From: Atrina japonica
Lineage: Eukaryota > Mollusca > Bivalvia > Pterioida > Pinnidae
NCBI GenBank assembly: GCA_030159075.1
Contig: BROG01000367.1
Location: 310,001-374,000 of the forward strand
Direction of reading: 5' to 3'
DNA: 64,000 nucleotides
This document shows positions 26,560-39,215 of this stretch, in pieces. Both the position numbers and the translations under genes were made by a program. The first letter of the stretch is position 1, and each line of letters starts with the position of its first letter. The notes under the pieces were generated by a model that was not told the DNA's origin, did no database searches, and saw only the letters and a program-made list of their open reading frames with translations.

Positions 26560-29085
26560 CAATTTATCCCTGGACAGTTTGCCTTTTCTTTTATGAAATG
26601 TTCGTTTGTTGAACAAGCTCAAGCTGCACTAACCAACTTCGAATTTTGAAGTGTTTTAGCCACACTAAATCCAATGTGGGCAAAAGTAATCATACCATAA
26701 GGTCAATAACATTTCAACTATTATCTAAAAGGCATATTTGTGTCTTAATCTATACAATGCCATAATAAATTACAGAAGATGTTACAATTTTAATTGAATT
26801 TTAATTTTTATATGATTTTTTTAAACAATCTTTTTTCTTTACAAAATAGATACATAACAATAGTTTATTATCACCGACAATTTGCATACATTTAAACCTC
26901 CACGATTGATGGGTAGTCAATACTTCATGTAATTAACCCATCGCCTTCTATCACCCCTACTTTAACAAATGGACTGGCTTATATCATTGATGTACAGTGG
27001 AGACCACTTTTTTATGGGAATTGATGAGACAATTTCAAATTTCTTACTGCACATACAAATCAAAGGCATATATCCCTGTGAGCATGAATTTATCATCCTT
27101 TTTTTTGTCTTGTCTCAAGTCTTTCATAAGTTGTAGATATACTTACCGGTAATACATACATGTATACTTATCCCTTCCAATGTTATCACTAAAACTGTCC
27201 AATTTTCAGGTCATGCTTACAAAAAATAAATACAAAACACAAAATTTTTGTCGGTCATCTGGGATTAGTCATCTAATATCAACAAATCTGTTGACCTTAG
27301 AGGTAAAGAATTTCACAATTTTTTTTTTATAAAGTTGTTAATTGTTCATATTGGTTTCCTTTTTGCTTGTATAAGCCCCATCTAGTGATGTAGAGGATTT
27401 TCTAAGTTTTTGCCCTGCTGTTTTAGGCCCCCCAAAAAAGAAGAAGCCACAAAATTAAAAATATTTGTTACTGATACCCCATATTGAAAGAGATGAAACA
27501 TACTAAAATTTGAAAAGAATTGGTTGAGGGATTTTGAAAAACTCAAAATGTTCGAGGAAAAACACAACCACATGATGAGGGACAGTGACAAACTGCAAAT
27601 GATTACCTGAAGCACTAAGGTAACATGAAAATAAATATAAAACACAAAATAATACATAATATAAATACAATGTATAGGTGTATGAACATCTGATACCAAA
27701 AATAGGTTGTACAGGTAAAACATAAGGAGTAGGCCACAAGATTATCCAGTGAAAAATGTTGAATTACAATGTTAAAATGAGGAATATTTCACTAAGATAA
27801 GCTGATGCGGTGAATAGGTTGAGGTCACAACTTTGGAGAAAAAAAATATCGACCTATAGGCTGTAAAATATGGTAATTGCCTTGCACGTAAATCATGCAT
27901 TACTGAATCTATAATACATTTGTGAGGACAAATTGCTTGTCACCCCTATTATGATTTGATTTAGACTCCTTGTGTTTGTAAACATGTGCCAGTTTACCTT
28001 GGTAGACCTACCTGTACTAGTATAATAAATTACAGAAACTGAAGAATTAAATGAGTAATATCTTCTCGATTACATGTAAATAACATAAGCAGTGCATTTT
28101 TAGGATGCATTATATTCCCACTGAAAAAAAAATGATACATTATACTGTAGTAGATGTTTTACAAAAATTGTTGGAAATTCACTACTTTCAAAAGAATTTT
28201 CCAGCAAAATGATGAGACTTTAGTATTTCTTTAAGAAAATGAGTATGTATTAGAAGCCATCAGTGATTTGAGCGACTGCTCAATTAAACATAACATACAA
28301 AAATTTAGTACAGAAATTAATTAACCAAAAAATTTAAAAAAAATAAATCACTAAAGACGGTATGACAGAATTTGCGAAGCAGTACTTCTGGAATTTGAAT
28401 TTAAAGGTCAAAGATGAATGTCAAGGTAAAAAATGAAGGTCACATGTAACTAATATTATTATGTTTTATCACTGAGTGAAGTTAGGTGATACTCTATAAA
28501 TGTTTTTTTTTCAAAACAGAGCTAAAATCAACAGCTAAATCAAATTGTTGTTAGAGACAGACAGAAAAACAGACCGACACACAAACATACATCATCAATT
28601 CATAGACTGGTATTTTCTTCAGAATCACGCCATTTAAATCCAGGCAGTTCAATCCATGACAGGTGGGCAGAATTATTGGAGGGACAATAACACAAAAGCC
28701 CAAATTAATTCTAAAATTTGGTTTAAGACAAGCTGAAAAATTTCTAAAACTTTAATAAGTAAATTATTTTAACTTGTGAAATTTAAGTTAATATACAGCT
28801 CCCAGATTAAGATCTAAAGGATTGCAATCTGGCAAACCTGTAAAGATAATGTTGATATCAGAAGACAGGTGTATGGAGGAAAATGTTTGTTATGAAGTAT
28901 GAAAATAAAATGACAAAATGGACATTAAAAATCGCAAAAATATAGAACCAGTGTTCTGCTAAAATAAAGAACCGCAAACATTTCTGGATTTACAGTATTT
29001 CTATCTGAAGATACTTGCTCAAGGGCCATAACTCTGATACAAAATGTGTCAAACATTAAAACCGCCAATTATGTATGAAAAGAAC
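26560..29085. other. AT-rich intergenic, no gene seen
   Basis: Between the two genes. No open frame with recognisable content is visible. A MITE-like patch near 26935-27000 shares 'aaatggactggct' with the family at 3962. Confidence 0.5.
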
Positions 29086-29267
29086 TACAGTGAAGCCTGT
29101 ATATAGGGGCCACCCAAAGGACCAGAAAATATTGACCTTTATATGCAGGTGACCCTTATACACAGGTTCAATTTAGTTGAAGTATGCAGTTAAGGGACTT
29201 GAAAAACTGGCCTCTATAAACAGGTTATCCTTATATAGAGGTGGCCACTATAGCAGGTTCTACTGTA
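29086..29267. mobile_element. TIR MITE, about 182 bp
   Basis: Starts 'tacagtgaagcctgtata' and ends 'atagcaggttctactgta', with inverted inner blocks 'ggccacc' and 'ggtggcc'. Typical short foldback DNA element without coding capacity. Confidence 0.75.
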
Positions 29268-29702
29268 TTTTCCCCCCTGAAATTTCTGGTTTCAAATCTA
29301 TCAATTAATTATCAAATTTGAGTAGTTTAACTTTATATATATATTTTAGAACATTTAAGGAGAGTTTATTCCAGCACATTTCATTCTGGTATGTACTTCT
29401 GATATTCTGAAGTTAGATTTAGATAGAAACACATGAAAAGTTATCACAGTTGATTAAGTTTATTGGAATTTTTCCTCCAAATAATTCTGCTGGAAAATAA
29501 ACAATATTGTCACTAATCAATCACACCTATTTGTCTGGTATCATAGTTCAAAAGTTAATGAGATCCATCTCTTCCACACAAATATTTAAAACTTCTGATA
29601 AACTTTTCAACAACACGTCATGATGTTCATTAGTACTGTTGTATTATCAATACTTGAAGTTCTTGTGGTTTAGTTTCGTTGCAAGATAGCTAGATCAGCA
29701 GT

Positions 29703-32700
29703 TCAGCTCTGAAATATAAATGAAATGGATTATTAAATGTAATATGACGTACATAACTACTAAATGAAAAGAACCAGCAACAAAATAATCCGAAGGGTAC
29801 AATACTTAATATGTACAGTACAACTTTGATGAGCGGAAAGTCAAGGGACTACCTAGAAAAGTTCAAAACATCGGGACTTAAACTCATGGATGGTAACGGA
29901 GAATAATACGGTCTTTAGTTTCAGAGGTTCCATAATGTATATATGACTGTTTCGAAACCATTTAAGACGGTCACTATTTTTAATAATTAGTGCTAAATTT
30001 AATTTTTGTGAAATTAAAATATTGAGTATTTATGAGAAGGAGAAGAATTATCTTGGGGTGATTTAGTACACATGTAAATTTTGACTTCAAATTATACGTA
30101 GGAATTTTATTGTTATTATTGTTATAATAGAAATGGGCCCACAAATTTATTCGAAACATCGAGAAATTTGATTCATAATGGTTTGAATTATAAAATGTTT
30201 ATCAGTAGCGTAAATAACAAAATTTTTCGGGGCTTTGTCAATAGTTCGAAACATTGAGAAATTTGACTCATTGAAGTGTGACTCATCGAGGTTCTACTGT
30301 ATGTACTAAGTGACAACCTCTGTATTAAATCATCGACCCCTGTGGTCACATTTAGACTCACCCAAATCAATAAATACATGTAGTAAAATCTACTGTCATA
30401 TTCAGGAGTGCACAAGTTTATACTGCAGGTAAAATTATCAAAAATCATAAAATCATACACCCCTGAATTTTGACAGTGGACTAAACCATTCATTGAAATG
30501 GGCAGATCCAAATAGGATTTATGGGGTGGATGAGTTAACATACACATGTAAAGGTAATAAGATATATAGGGTACATGTACAAAAATATTTTGTCTATTTG
30601 TTAGTCAGAGTTATCTCCCATGTCAGCAGGTATCGATTGTGATGTCATGTCTTTACTTGAAAAAACAATGTCATTTTCACACAAACATATGACGCCACAC
30701 CTAATAACTTTTCTCATTGCATGCACAAACAAATGACATCACAATCGATACCTGCTACAAGGGGTGGTAACTCTGCATGACGAAAATACCTAACTACCAC
30801 ATTTACAGCTTATTTAGTTTTGATTTGATTTTGATTTTTGTTTTACGCCATACTCAACAATTTTTCAGTCATATGATGGCGTCCAATTTTTATTGGTGGA
30901 GGAGAAACCCCGGTTACCCAGGTAAAGACCACTGATCTTCCGCAAGAAAACTGGCAAACTTTCCCACTTAATTCGAAATGACCCTAGTGGGATTCGAACC
31001 AGAGGTGAGAGGCCTTGTGATTTAAAGCTCAATGCTCTAACCACTCGGCCACGGAGGCCCCCACAGGTTATTTAGTAGCTATTTTACAAGTACCTACATG
31101 TAAGGATAAAGACAGAATTACATAGTAACAATACAAAGATAGTACATGTACATGTAACAACATCAATACAGGATGTAAAAATGACTACATATTGTTAGTC
31201 TACAAGATATAGTGGTATTGACACAGAACACCTAAAGATGGATTTATAATCACAGAAAAAATTACCAACTTTGTACAGACCTTTTGGTTCATCATAATCA
31301 TATCCCTACGTGTATTTGCCCCCCTCACTCCCCTGTTCAAGATATCTCATTCCTTTAAAATCTTAGGCCTAAATTTAAAGATACAATTAAGCTTGCCTAT
31401 GCAGGGATTTTCCTACCACTTAAATTCTGGGTCCAGGGTCTGGAAAATTGGGAAAGTAGATATACATGTTCAATTTCTTATCTCAAAATACAAAAACTTA
31501 ATTTGTTTGAAAATATTTTAATTTTCTATTTTAAAACTTCAAATTGGGAATTTTGAAATATTTTGGGGAAAATAAAAGCCATTTTTGAATTGGGAATTGG
31601 GAATGGGTCAAGTCACAGGACCCTAAAATGGCTGAGGAAAATCCCTGCTACCGGTACATTTGCACATGTACAATGTATGTTACTGATCTTGAGTAGAACC
31701 TATTATTATCCTTTTTTTTTTTGGGGTGGGGGGGTGGGGAGGTTGCCGAGTCAAAATTCTTCAGTAAATCCAGATCATACATGTACATGTAGGTATGAAT
31801 ATAAGGTTCTTTACTTACAAAGCTACTAGTGTCTCCTCAAATGTGAAATTCTTTAGTAAGAGAATAAATAAATAAATAGATGAAATAAAGAAATTACCAT
31901 CTCATCATCACTGTCAGTTTCCTCAGAATAGTTCTGTTCAATTTGACCACCTGACTGCTGTAGCCTTATTACTGCATCAGAGAACCCTCGACCATATGCT
32001 AGCATTGTTGGCGTAAGACCTGCATATGTTCGACAATGAATGTTGACTGCTGAATATTGCAGAAGAAATTCTAATAATAAAATATTTCCTGATTCTGCTG
32101 CATAATGGAGTACAGTTCGGCCACTTTTTCCATCCTGAAAGAAAATGAGAATTTCGCTTGACCACTCTTATGTTAAATTTCAATGATTAGGTCATGTAGG
32201 CATGTTAAAGGGCCTAGAAATATTTGTTTATACTAATTCAGTTTCTTGTTTTTCTGAAAGCCCTATGACCGCCCGTTTACACTCAGTTATTGCATTAATT
32301 TTGTTTTAACTGATATGAGACAATGTGCTATACATCATGCTTATATAAAATATAGAGTTCCCCTGAATCGTGCATCTGTACATAATGTATTGCTTTGTTT
32401 TTAAGTAATGCAAACGTAAAAGTAATAACCTTTTTCACATAAAAACTTCTTGCACATGAACATGTATTATCAAAACTAAGAAAAAATTTTTCAAATGTAA
32501 TTGCTTGTATTTATTGCATACTGGTACACTAATATTATAGTCTAAAGGCATGTATACATGTATGAAAACAAATTTTAAAATATTTTCATATAAAAAAAAT
32601 TTGCCAGCCCCAACTTTTGATATACCTCCTTTAGGGCCGTCATTGATGAGAAATTAGATATTGATATATCTATAAGCAAAAAGTATTGATATATCGATAA

Positions 32701-35700
32701 ACTAAATAATATGGTACTTCTATGAATAATGCATTAAAAATATATATACTCATTACAATATTTAGGTGCTTTACTGTTTATTTTACTATCTGATGATTAA
32801 AAAATCATTTCAAGGAAAACATTGTTTATTTGAACAAATTGAACAATTAGAAGAAATTATACCAAAGTTTGAGAATATGAAGTAAAGCAAATAGAAAATT
32901 TTGGAAATTGTGAAAGAAAGTACATACTGTGAAATGCATTATGAAATGTATCAATACTTAAAAAAATGTATCGATTATCGTATTGAATCAATTTGTATAT
33001 TGATACATCAATATCGAGTCTATCAAGGACAGCCCTAGCCTCCTATGTCACTATTATTTCTGGATTAATATCATCCTAAGCCCAGGTAAATGTACATTGT
33101 ACAATGTAGGTAGATTAACATGTATATGATCTGTGTTTGGTGTAGTGAGATGTAAACAGGGTACAGTTATCATATACATTGTATAGCAGGTATTACAGAA
33201 TTGAAAATGGCTACACCTAAAAATGGTGAACCTTGAAATAATGCCAAACCTGTTATATGGCCAAAATCAAGGAATACAGACAGTGGGGCGATAACGAGGT
33301 AGAAATGTATGTACAAAGATATAGCCCAGAAGCCCTGACCACTTACTCAATACTTCTGTATTACTGTAATCAATTCTCAGATTTTTATTCCACTTCAGTT
33401 AATTCTGAAATCTTTTTGGCTAAGCAGGCCAATTTAAATTATAAAAAATATCATCTATTTTTAAGAATATTCTTAAGCATTGAGGAAGTAGGACTTGGAA
33501 AACAACAGCCATTTTCAAATTGTAAAATGGAAAACTACGTGTAGGTCATTTCAATTTCTGCTCTCATAATGGTTGTAAATGTACATTTCTTTAATTTTAC
33601 CTGTGCAATTATGAAAATGAATTAATTTAATTTTTACCTGTGCATTCATGTTTGCTCCTTGTTTAATAAGAAGTTGAATGCATGGCAAATGTGTCCCCTC
33701 GGCAGCCAAGTGCAAACAACTTTGACCTATATCAAAAGAAATTTCTATTTACATTGGCTGAAAGATATAACAATTTAGTTATTGGTTTAATATAAAGTCT
33801 CAAAGTATTTTAGACCACATGATTTGTATTTGTATTCAAAGAAACTAATTGTAAGTAGGATAGTAAGTACACCATGTTGATCTAAATCGACCCTTTCTAA
33901 AGGTCAAGATCTATAGAGTCATTGAAGAAATAGGTCAAATGGAACAAATCTTTTACTTGAGGTGTAAACATTTATAAGTCATATATTTACATGTCATACA
34001 TCAATATATATGTACATTTTGTATACGACAACATAAAATATACTCACACACATATACACACACACATATGCACACACATACACACACACACATTTGCAAT
34101 ACATATGTACATGTACATGTATGTATAACAATATAATAATAATTCATTTAAAAATTCTGCAAGTCCTGGAAATACATTTTGTACATTCAGTGAAACCTCG
34201 CCTACTGACCACCCTGGGTAGGACTGAAGACCACGTCATATTTAACTTGTAAACCCCTGTGGTCACATTTAGACTCACCCACATCAATAAATAGTATGCA
34301 CTGATGTCATAATTCAAGAGTGAACAAGTTCATATTGCATGTAAAATTATTATTAAATTTTTGTTCTAAATCATATACCCCTCAATTCTGACCATGGACT
34401 TAACCATTCTTTGAAATTGGCAGGTCCAAATGGGACTTCAGGGGTTACTGAGTTATATTAATTACGTTGTACATATAAGACCATGACTTTTTACATGTAC
34501 ATTAAGTCTCCTGTTAATTATATAAAATATCAAATAAGACCAGACCCTCACTTTCACTAATCAGACCACTTCAGTCAGCCAGGTAGGTAGTCCTGATAGT
34601 GAGGTTCCACTGTAAAATTGTAAATATATAATTATATATACACAATAATTTTCTCTTCTAAGTTACACTCAAAGTGTCAAAATAAACCATAACAGTTAAA
34701 ATGTTAATTTTCTCTCACCATTGTAATTTCTAGCTTCCAAAGTTTGCTGACGGTTGATTTGCGGAAAATCATAGACGTTTCCACTTAGCATCTTGTGACG
34801 TATAGGATGCAACAAGATTTCTAAAATGTCATTAAAGCCCTCTCGACATGCGATATGAAGTGGCGTGTCGCCTTTATAGTCTCTTGTGTTTATGTCGGCA
34901 CCACTTTCGACCAACTTCTGAATGACCAATGGCATTTTCATCATGACCGCCAGATGCAGGGGTGTCTGTAACAGATTGTTCGGTGTATTTAACCACTCCG
35001 GGTGTGGCGCCTTCCCGATGATGAACAATGCAATAGGTGCAAAAAGATTAATGATGGCCATGTGAAGTTGTCTGAAAAAAAGAAGAAGCATAAACATATA
35101 GAGAAATTAAACAAAATCATAGCTAACTTTATACCAACAAAGAGAAGGATAAAATTACAAAGCTCATTGGCGTCTGCCATCTACACAGCAACATATATTA
35201 CATCCCAACCCCAATTAACCTGACTTCATCCATCTTCTTGACCACAGCGCTGAAAATATGTGTACATGTAGACTAAGTCTAAACAAAACGGGATCCTTTT
35301 GGCAAAAACATACTACAATGTATAGTAAAACCTGCTTTACGCTTTAAAGCCCACCCCTCTATAAAAACTGGTTTTCTTGTGTCCCTAAGGAGGCCGTTAT
35401 ATACAATGTACAAGTTCCAATTTATCCAGCACCTGAAGCATAGCAGGTGTAGATCTCTACCATGCAATTAAAAAAAGTTTAGTTGATCAATGTACATGTA
35501 CAGGTATGGACAGCAGAAGCAAGTGAACATGACCTCAATCAATCTTCACTGGGAGCGTGTTGGGACAAATATAATAAAATAATTTTTTCAACAAACTAAG
35601 AGGTCTTTCCAATGGAAAGTGGAAAGCCCTAATGAAGAAGTACATGTACAATGTACCAATTGATAAGTGAAAGTCAAGTGAAGTCCATTAGAACATGACA

Positions 35701-38700
35701 AATTAATATAGATGTGCAAATGGTCTTAACATGAAGAACAGTCGAGAATCCCAAAAAGGATAGGACCAGGTGTCCGGACGAAGTTGTTCATTTGCCCGGA
35801 CAGCTTTAAATTTGAATAATCTGTTGTATGAAATGTCCAAAATGATACCATGAAGTCGATACTAGTACTCTGGAGAACCAGCATCAGTAAAACATACTGT
35901 CATCGTAGATTTGTACATTTATAAGTCATGTAATTTTTTCAAAGGGAGTGAGTACAGTTTTGTACGAATATGATGAAGACTCAACAAATGGTAGAAGACC
36001 ATCGAATGTGACATTGTGAATCTCGGGCTTGTTATATTTTGAATTCCTTGACCAATGGCAATGATGTCTTCTACTGGTTCGGTCAAATAGATTTAAAACA
36101 TTTACTGATTGGCATCCAAGATTGGTAAGATTCCCTATGCTATCCATATGATCATTGCATCCATATGGTGCAGCAGTTCCCAGCTGTCGAATCCAATGTT
36201 CTTTCGTTTTTGTCGCAAAAAGGATGCTTAAGTTGGGGTAGTTTGTGGGATAAGGGCTATACACAGGCATAAAGAAATCCTATATTCAGGACTATATATT
36301 TTATGAAAATGAGGTCAGGTCCAGTGTGGTATACATGTACATGTATATATACCTTGCCAATACACAAATTCAGACCCTACTGGCTCTAAAGATACTAAAT
36401 ATATTTGACTGTGATATTAATATGGCTTTTTGTTTCAGTCCATCTACCAACAATTGGTGGTCATTTCTGTATGACTTTTAAAGACAATTGATTAATTTTG
36501 TTTGTTTCACCAGTCTGGGCCATCTCAAATGTTTTTATTTTGTTACTTTTAAATTTTGAGCATGGAATAATATCACTTTATTTAGATATTTAAATGTTTG
36601 TAATCTACATGTAACTAGGGATGGTAAACAGGTACAAAATACTTAAGTTTGGAGCACATTTTTTTTTTACAAATTTTTATGCCTTTAAATTTAATACATG
36701 TACAAATAGTACATGTAAGGTTGAGTTAATCAATTGCAATTGAAAAAGTGTTAAACCTGGATTTCTCAAGCAATTTTCACCAAATATATAGGAATTTAAG
36801 AATTTTTATGCCTGTGCTAGTGGCTACATTGTATCTCTTTTTTATTTGTTATTGTATATCAATCTAAGAAGGAAAAAAGGAAAAAATTCTTTTTGATAAA
36901 AACACAGCTAGTGCCCCTTTCAAGGATACAGGTACAATACATGTACATGAAACCCCCTATCAAATTGTACCTAGTTTATCTAAAAACTAGGTTTTTTATC
37001 ACTTTGCCATGACATTTTAGGGATCTTCCTACATGTACAAATGTACAACCCAAATTTTGGGGTCTACAATACATGTTGGGTAAAAAAATTGTGATTATAT
37101 AATACATGTACATGTATACAGCATTATAATAATAAAAAAAAAATTTAATCTGAGACATTTGTTTTACAAAAACTGTTTTCTTGATTTTGAAAATCGATAA
37201 TTTGGAATTTTGGCATATTTGTGGGGAAAAAACAATTGTCATTTTAACATTGGGAATCAACGGTTAACAGAATCTGCAAACAGACCCCAAAACAGCCTGG
37301 AAAAAAATCCTGAATTTATTCAGCAACAGAGCTGAAGTTCTTTTTAACTCTTAAATACATATACATATACATGTATGTATACATTTGTAAATGGGATCGA
37401 AATATGGTTTGATTTAAAATTCATAACTCTCATTTCCCAATCCCAAATAAATTTTTAATGCACATGAAAAAAGCTACAGATGTAAATTGTTTGTTAGTTG
37501 TTGTTTAACGTCCCACTCAAGAATGTTTCACTCATATGGAGACGTCACCAAATGCTGGTGAAGGGCTTCAAATTTTGGCCTATGCTCGGCACTTATGGCC
37601 ATTGAGCAGTGAGGGTTATTTAATGTGGCAGTGTTTATGTTTATTGTTTGTTTATTATTGTTTAACGCCACTTTCAACAATATTTCAGTTATATCGTGGC
37701 GGTAATGTGGCAGTGTTAACACCTACTGTGACACAGGACCTTTGTTTTTACGGTCTCATTTGAAAGACAAGAAACCAACCTGTTGCCGACTGGACTCAAA
37801 CTTGGTCGTCACCAAGAGTCAAGCGTGCAACCGACCGAGCCACGTCGGGTCAGGAAGTGATTGTACTGGTTTTGTTCATTGCAGTTACATGTATATGTAA
37901 TTTGTTTTACATTTGTACATGCACATGTCCCTCCAAGAATTTTTCACTTGTATGGAGATGTCACCAGCTTTAGGTGAATTGCTACAAATTTTGGCCAGCA
38001 CGAATTGACTGTCATCAATGCAAATTCTAGCAATTTCGGCATCAAGTAGTATCAGCACCGAGTAATTTTGGTACTTGTATAAGCAACTTCGGCACTTGTA
38101 CAAGTAATTTTGACACTTATCTGTTCAAGCTTCTGGTATTGTCGGCACTTTAACAGGTAATATTGGCAGCTAACATATATAGATTTAAAATAAATAAATT
38201 TATCTCTCATAATGAATTTTAATTTCTAAAAATCAAGTTTTAACATGTTTTTAAAGTGCAGAAAATACTTGCTTGCTTACAAGTACTACTAGTGCAGAAA
38301 TTACTTGGTGCTATCAATGCAGTGAGGGCTCTTTTTTATGCGCCACACCTTCCCGATTCTGCAACAAGGGACTTTTCACTTTGTATGCCATGTGCATAGC
38401 GAAGGAATAGTCAACACCATTTTAAAAGTCTTTCATATGAATCGGTCTGGGGATCAAACCTGGGACCTTCGGCTTGCGTGTTGAACGCTCTACAGTCTAC
38501 AGTCCTCTACCTATGTCCCTGCATATCTTTCCTTATGTGTGCATGGGTTTGTGAATAAAGTGCATGAATACTTTGTGTACTAATAAAAATTTAGTAAAAT
38601 ACTTACGAATCTCCATCTGCATCTTGGTTGTACAAATGAAACACATCGCAGTCTGAAGAAATCGAATTTTCTCTCACCGGGTCAAACCCAGAATCAAACT

Positions 38701-39001
38701 TTTTATCAGACTTCGGTTCATCTTCTGTCTCACACAGGTTTAAATCTTCTAGCTTTTGGTTTAAGTCTAAAGTTTGTTCATCACCTGTAGCGACCGTGCC
38801 ATCTCCTCCATAACTGTAATGGCCGATTTTATCAGCTGACATAAATCCACTGTCATAACTAGCGATGCCAGAGTCATTCTTTTCAAAAAAATCCAAAACG
38901 TTGCGAACAGAATGTGAATATTCAGGCTTCACATACGGAGCACAATCTATTTCTAAATCATCACTGGGCAGACTAGATCTAGTTTTAAAATTATTCGACA
39001 T
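29703..39001 (-). CDS. IkappaB / cactus-type inhibitor of NF-kappaB, 5 exons
   Basis: Predicted cytoplasmic inhibitor that masks Rel/NF-kappaB nuclear localisation and is destroyed after IKK phosphorylation. Exons on the minus strand: 39001-38607, 35071-34719, 33726-33638, 32134-31898, 29708-29703 (last exon encodes only S and the TGA stop). Junctions are AG/GT and phases join, giving about 359 residues. Residues 43-48 are DSGIAS and 50-55 are DSGFMS: two consecutive DSG-phi-x-S phosphodegrons recognised by beta-TrCP in IkappaB. A third partial DSGF lies at 103-106. Six ankyrin repeats follow (about 131-350), with TPLHLAV, TPLHIAC, SCLHLAA and TVLHYAA signatures; the third has a long insertion. 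The C-terminus is acidic (EETDSDDEM), PEST-like. Canonical kappaB sites lie upstream at 39216-39261. A minus-strand AATAAA occurs near 29457-29463. The tiny last exon is the least certain part. Which IkappaB paralogue this is cannot be told from the sequence. Confidence 0.92.
29814..30301. mobile_element. TIR MITE, about 490 bp, in an IkappaB intron
   Basis: Begins 'tacagtacaactttgatgag' and ends 'actcatcgaggttctactgta', a clear inverted pair. Internally 'cgaaacat(t/c)gagaaatttga' is repeated near 30155 and 30250. Non-coding. Confidence 0.65.
30324..30539. mobile_element. TIR MITE copy B
   Basis: Ends 'ttaaatcatcgacccctg' and 'ggggtggatgagttaa' are inverted repeats. Related copies are at 9488-9690 and 34241-34456 (the latter inserted in another MITE). 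The minus-strand frame 30188-30547 reads through it and is not a gene. Confidence 0.75.
30608..30773. mobile_element. Foldback MITE, about 166 bp
   Basis: Long inverted ends: 'gagttatctccc' with 'agcaggtatcgattgtgatg' at the left, and 'catcacaatcgatacctgct' with 'ggtggtaactc' at the right. It lies in the last IkappaB intron. Confidence 0.85.
30835..31062 (-). mobile_element. tRNA-derived SINE
   Basis: The minus strand starts with a tRNA-Ser/Leu-like head: box A 'tggccgagtggttagagc' near 31053-31036 and box B 'ggttcgaatccc' near 30993. The body follows and the 3' end is the conserved tail complementary to 'gttttacgccatactcaaca'. This is not a functional tRNA gene: no acceptor-stem partner is seen and it continues into a SINE body. 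Confidence 0.8.
34187..34614. mobile_element. TIR MITE interrupted by another MITE
   Basis: The outer element starts 'tcagtgaaacctcgcctact' and ends 'tagtgaggttccactgta'. Its middle is split by a copy of the 'aacccctgtggtcacattta' family at about 34241-34456. The split dates the inner insertion as younger. It lies in the third IkappaB intron. Confidence 0.7.
34241..34456. mobile_element. TIR MITE copy C (nested)
   Basis: About 215 bp closely related to 30324-30539: shared 'cctgtggtcacatttagact', 'accattctttgaaat' and inverted ends. It is inserted inside the MITE 34187-34614. Confidence 0.7.
35685..35777. repeat. Dispersed repeat, about 90 bp, copy 2
   Basis: Same orientation and order of blocks as 8868-8957 ('gatgtgcaaatggtcttaac', 'gaccaggtgtc'). 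Confidence 0.6.
35926..36270 (-). pseudogene. Retroelement fragment, likely C-terminal part of a Penelope-like protein
   Basis: The 114-codon frame contains HWIRQLGTAAPYGCND, then NVLNLFDRTSRRHH. This order resembles the region after the GIY-YIG nuclease core in Penelope-like or related invertebrate retroelement proteins (W-I-x-x-LgT-x-P-G-N, then R-R-x-x-H). It has no partner reverse transcriptase nearby on this strand and is in an intron of the IkappaB gene, same strand. Fragmentary and presumably dead. The assignment rests on motif recall, without alignment. Confidence 0.5.
36700..36900. repeat. Dispersed repeat, copy 2
   Basis: Same blocks as 23565-23765 ('ggttgagttaatca', 'gcaattttcacc', 'aggaatttaagaatt', 'ttgttattgtata'). 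It lies in the first IkappaB intron. Confidence 0.6.
37497..37857 (-). mobile_element. tRNA-derived SINE with a nested SINE insertion
   Basis: On the minus strand the head has a box-A-like 'tggctcggtcgg' near 37841 and a box-B-like 'agtttgagtcc' near 37795. The body matches 15320-15515 and ends 'gacgttaaacaacaa'. A 68-bp fragment of another SINE 3' tail is inserted at 37636-37703. Confidence 0.8.
37636..37703 (-). mobile_element. 5'-truncated SINE tail with 14-bp target duplication
   Basis: Flanked on both sides by the 14-mer 'aatgtggcagtgtt' (37622-37635 and 37704-37717). On the minus strand the insert runs from 'accgccacgatataactg' to an A-rich end, the hallmark of LINE-driven retroposition with 5' truncation. 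Confidence 0.85.
38330..38520 (-). mobile_element. Possible tRNA-derived SINE, degraded
   Basis: The minus strand shows 'gtagagcgttcaacacgcaa' followed by a box-B-like 'caggtttgatcccc'. The remainder is diverged and the 3' end is not clear. Confidence 0.5.
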
Positions 39002-39215
39002 TTTTTCCTCACGGAAACAAGTTTGGGGTCGAATAGCGAAAATTGTTTACAGGTCAAATGTTGACTTACCACTGCTTAATAGATAATCATATTTTCGTCG
39101 TTAATTCTAACCAGTTCTAGTTCCACTTAAAATTATTAAATTAAAACAAAAAATTCACAAAAGCGGGAATAGATCGCAAAATAACGATAAACAATGGAAC
39201 TAAGGTTTGCGAAGT

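Noticed and set aside
30985..31062. Functional tRNA gene (Ser/Leu-like) on the minus strand
   Set aside because: Box A and box B are present, but the sequence continues into a SINE body with the shared SINE tail and no closing acceptor stem is visible.
33257..33544. 95-codon plus-strand ORF
   Set aside because: It lies antisense in an IkappaB intron and has no recognisable motif or neighbouring signal.
38865..39086. 73-codon plus-strand ORF
   Set aside because: It is antisense to the first IkappaB exon, whose frame is well supported.
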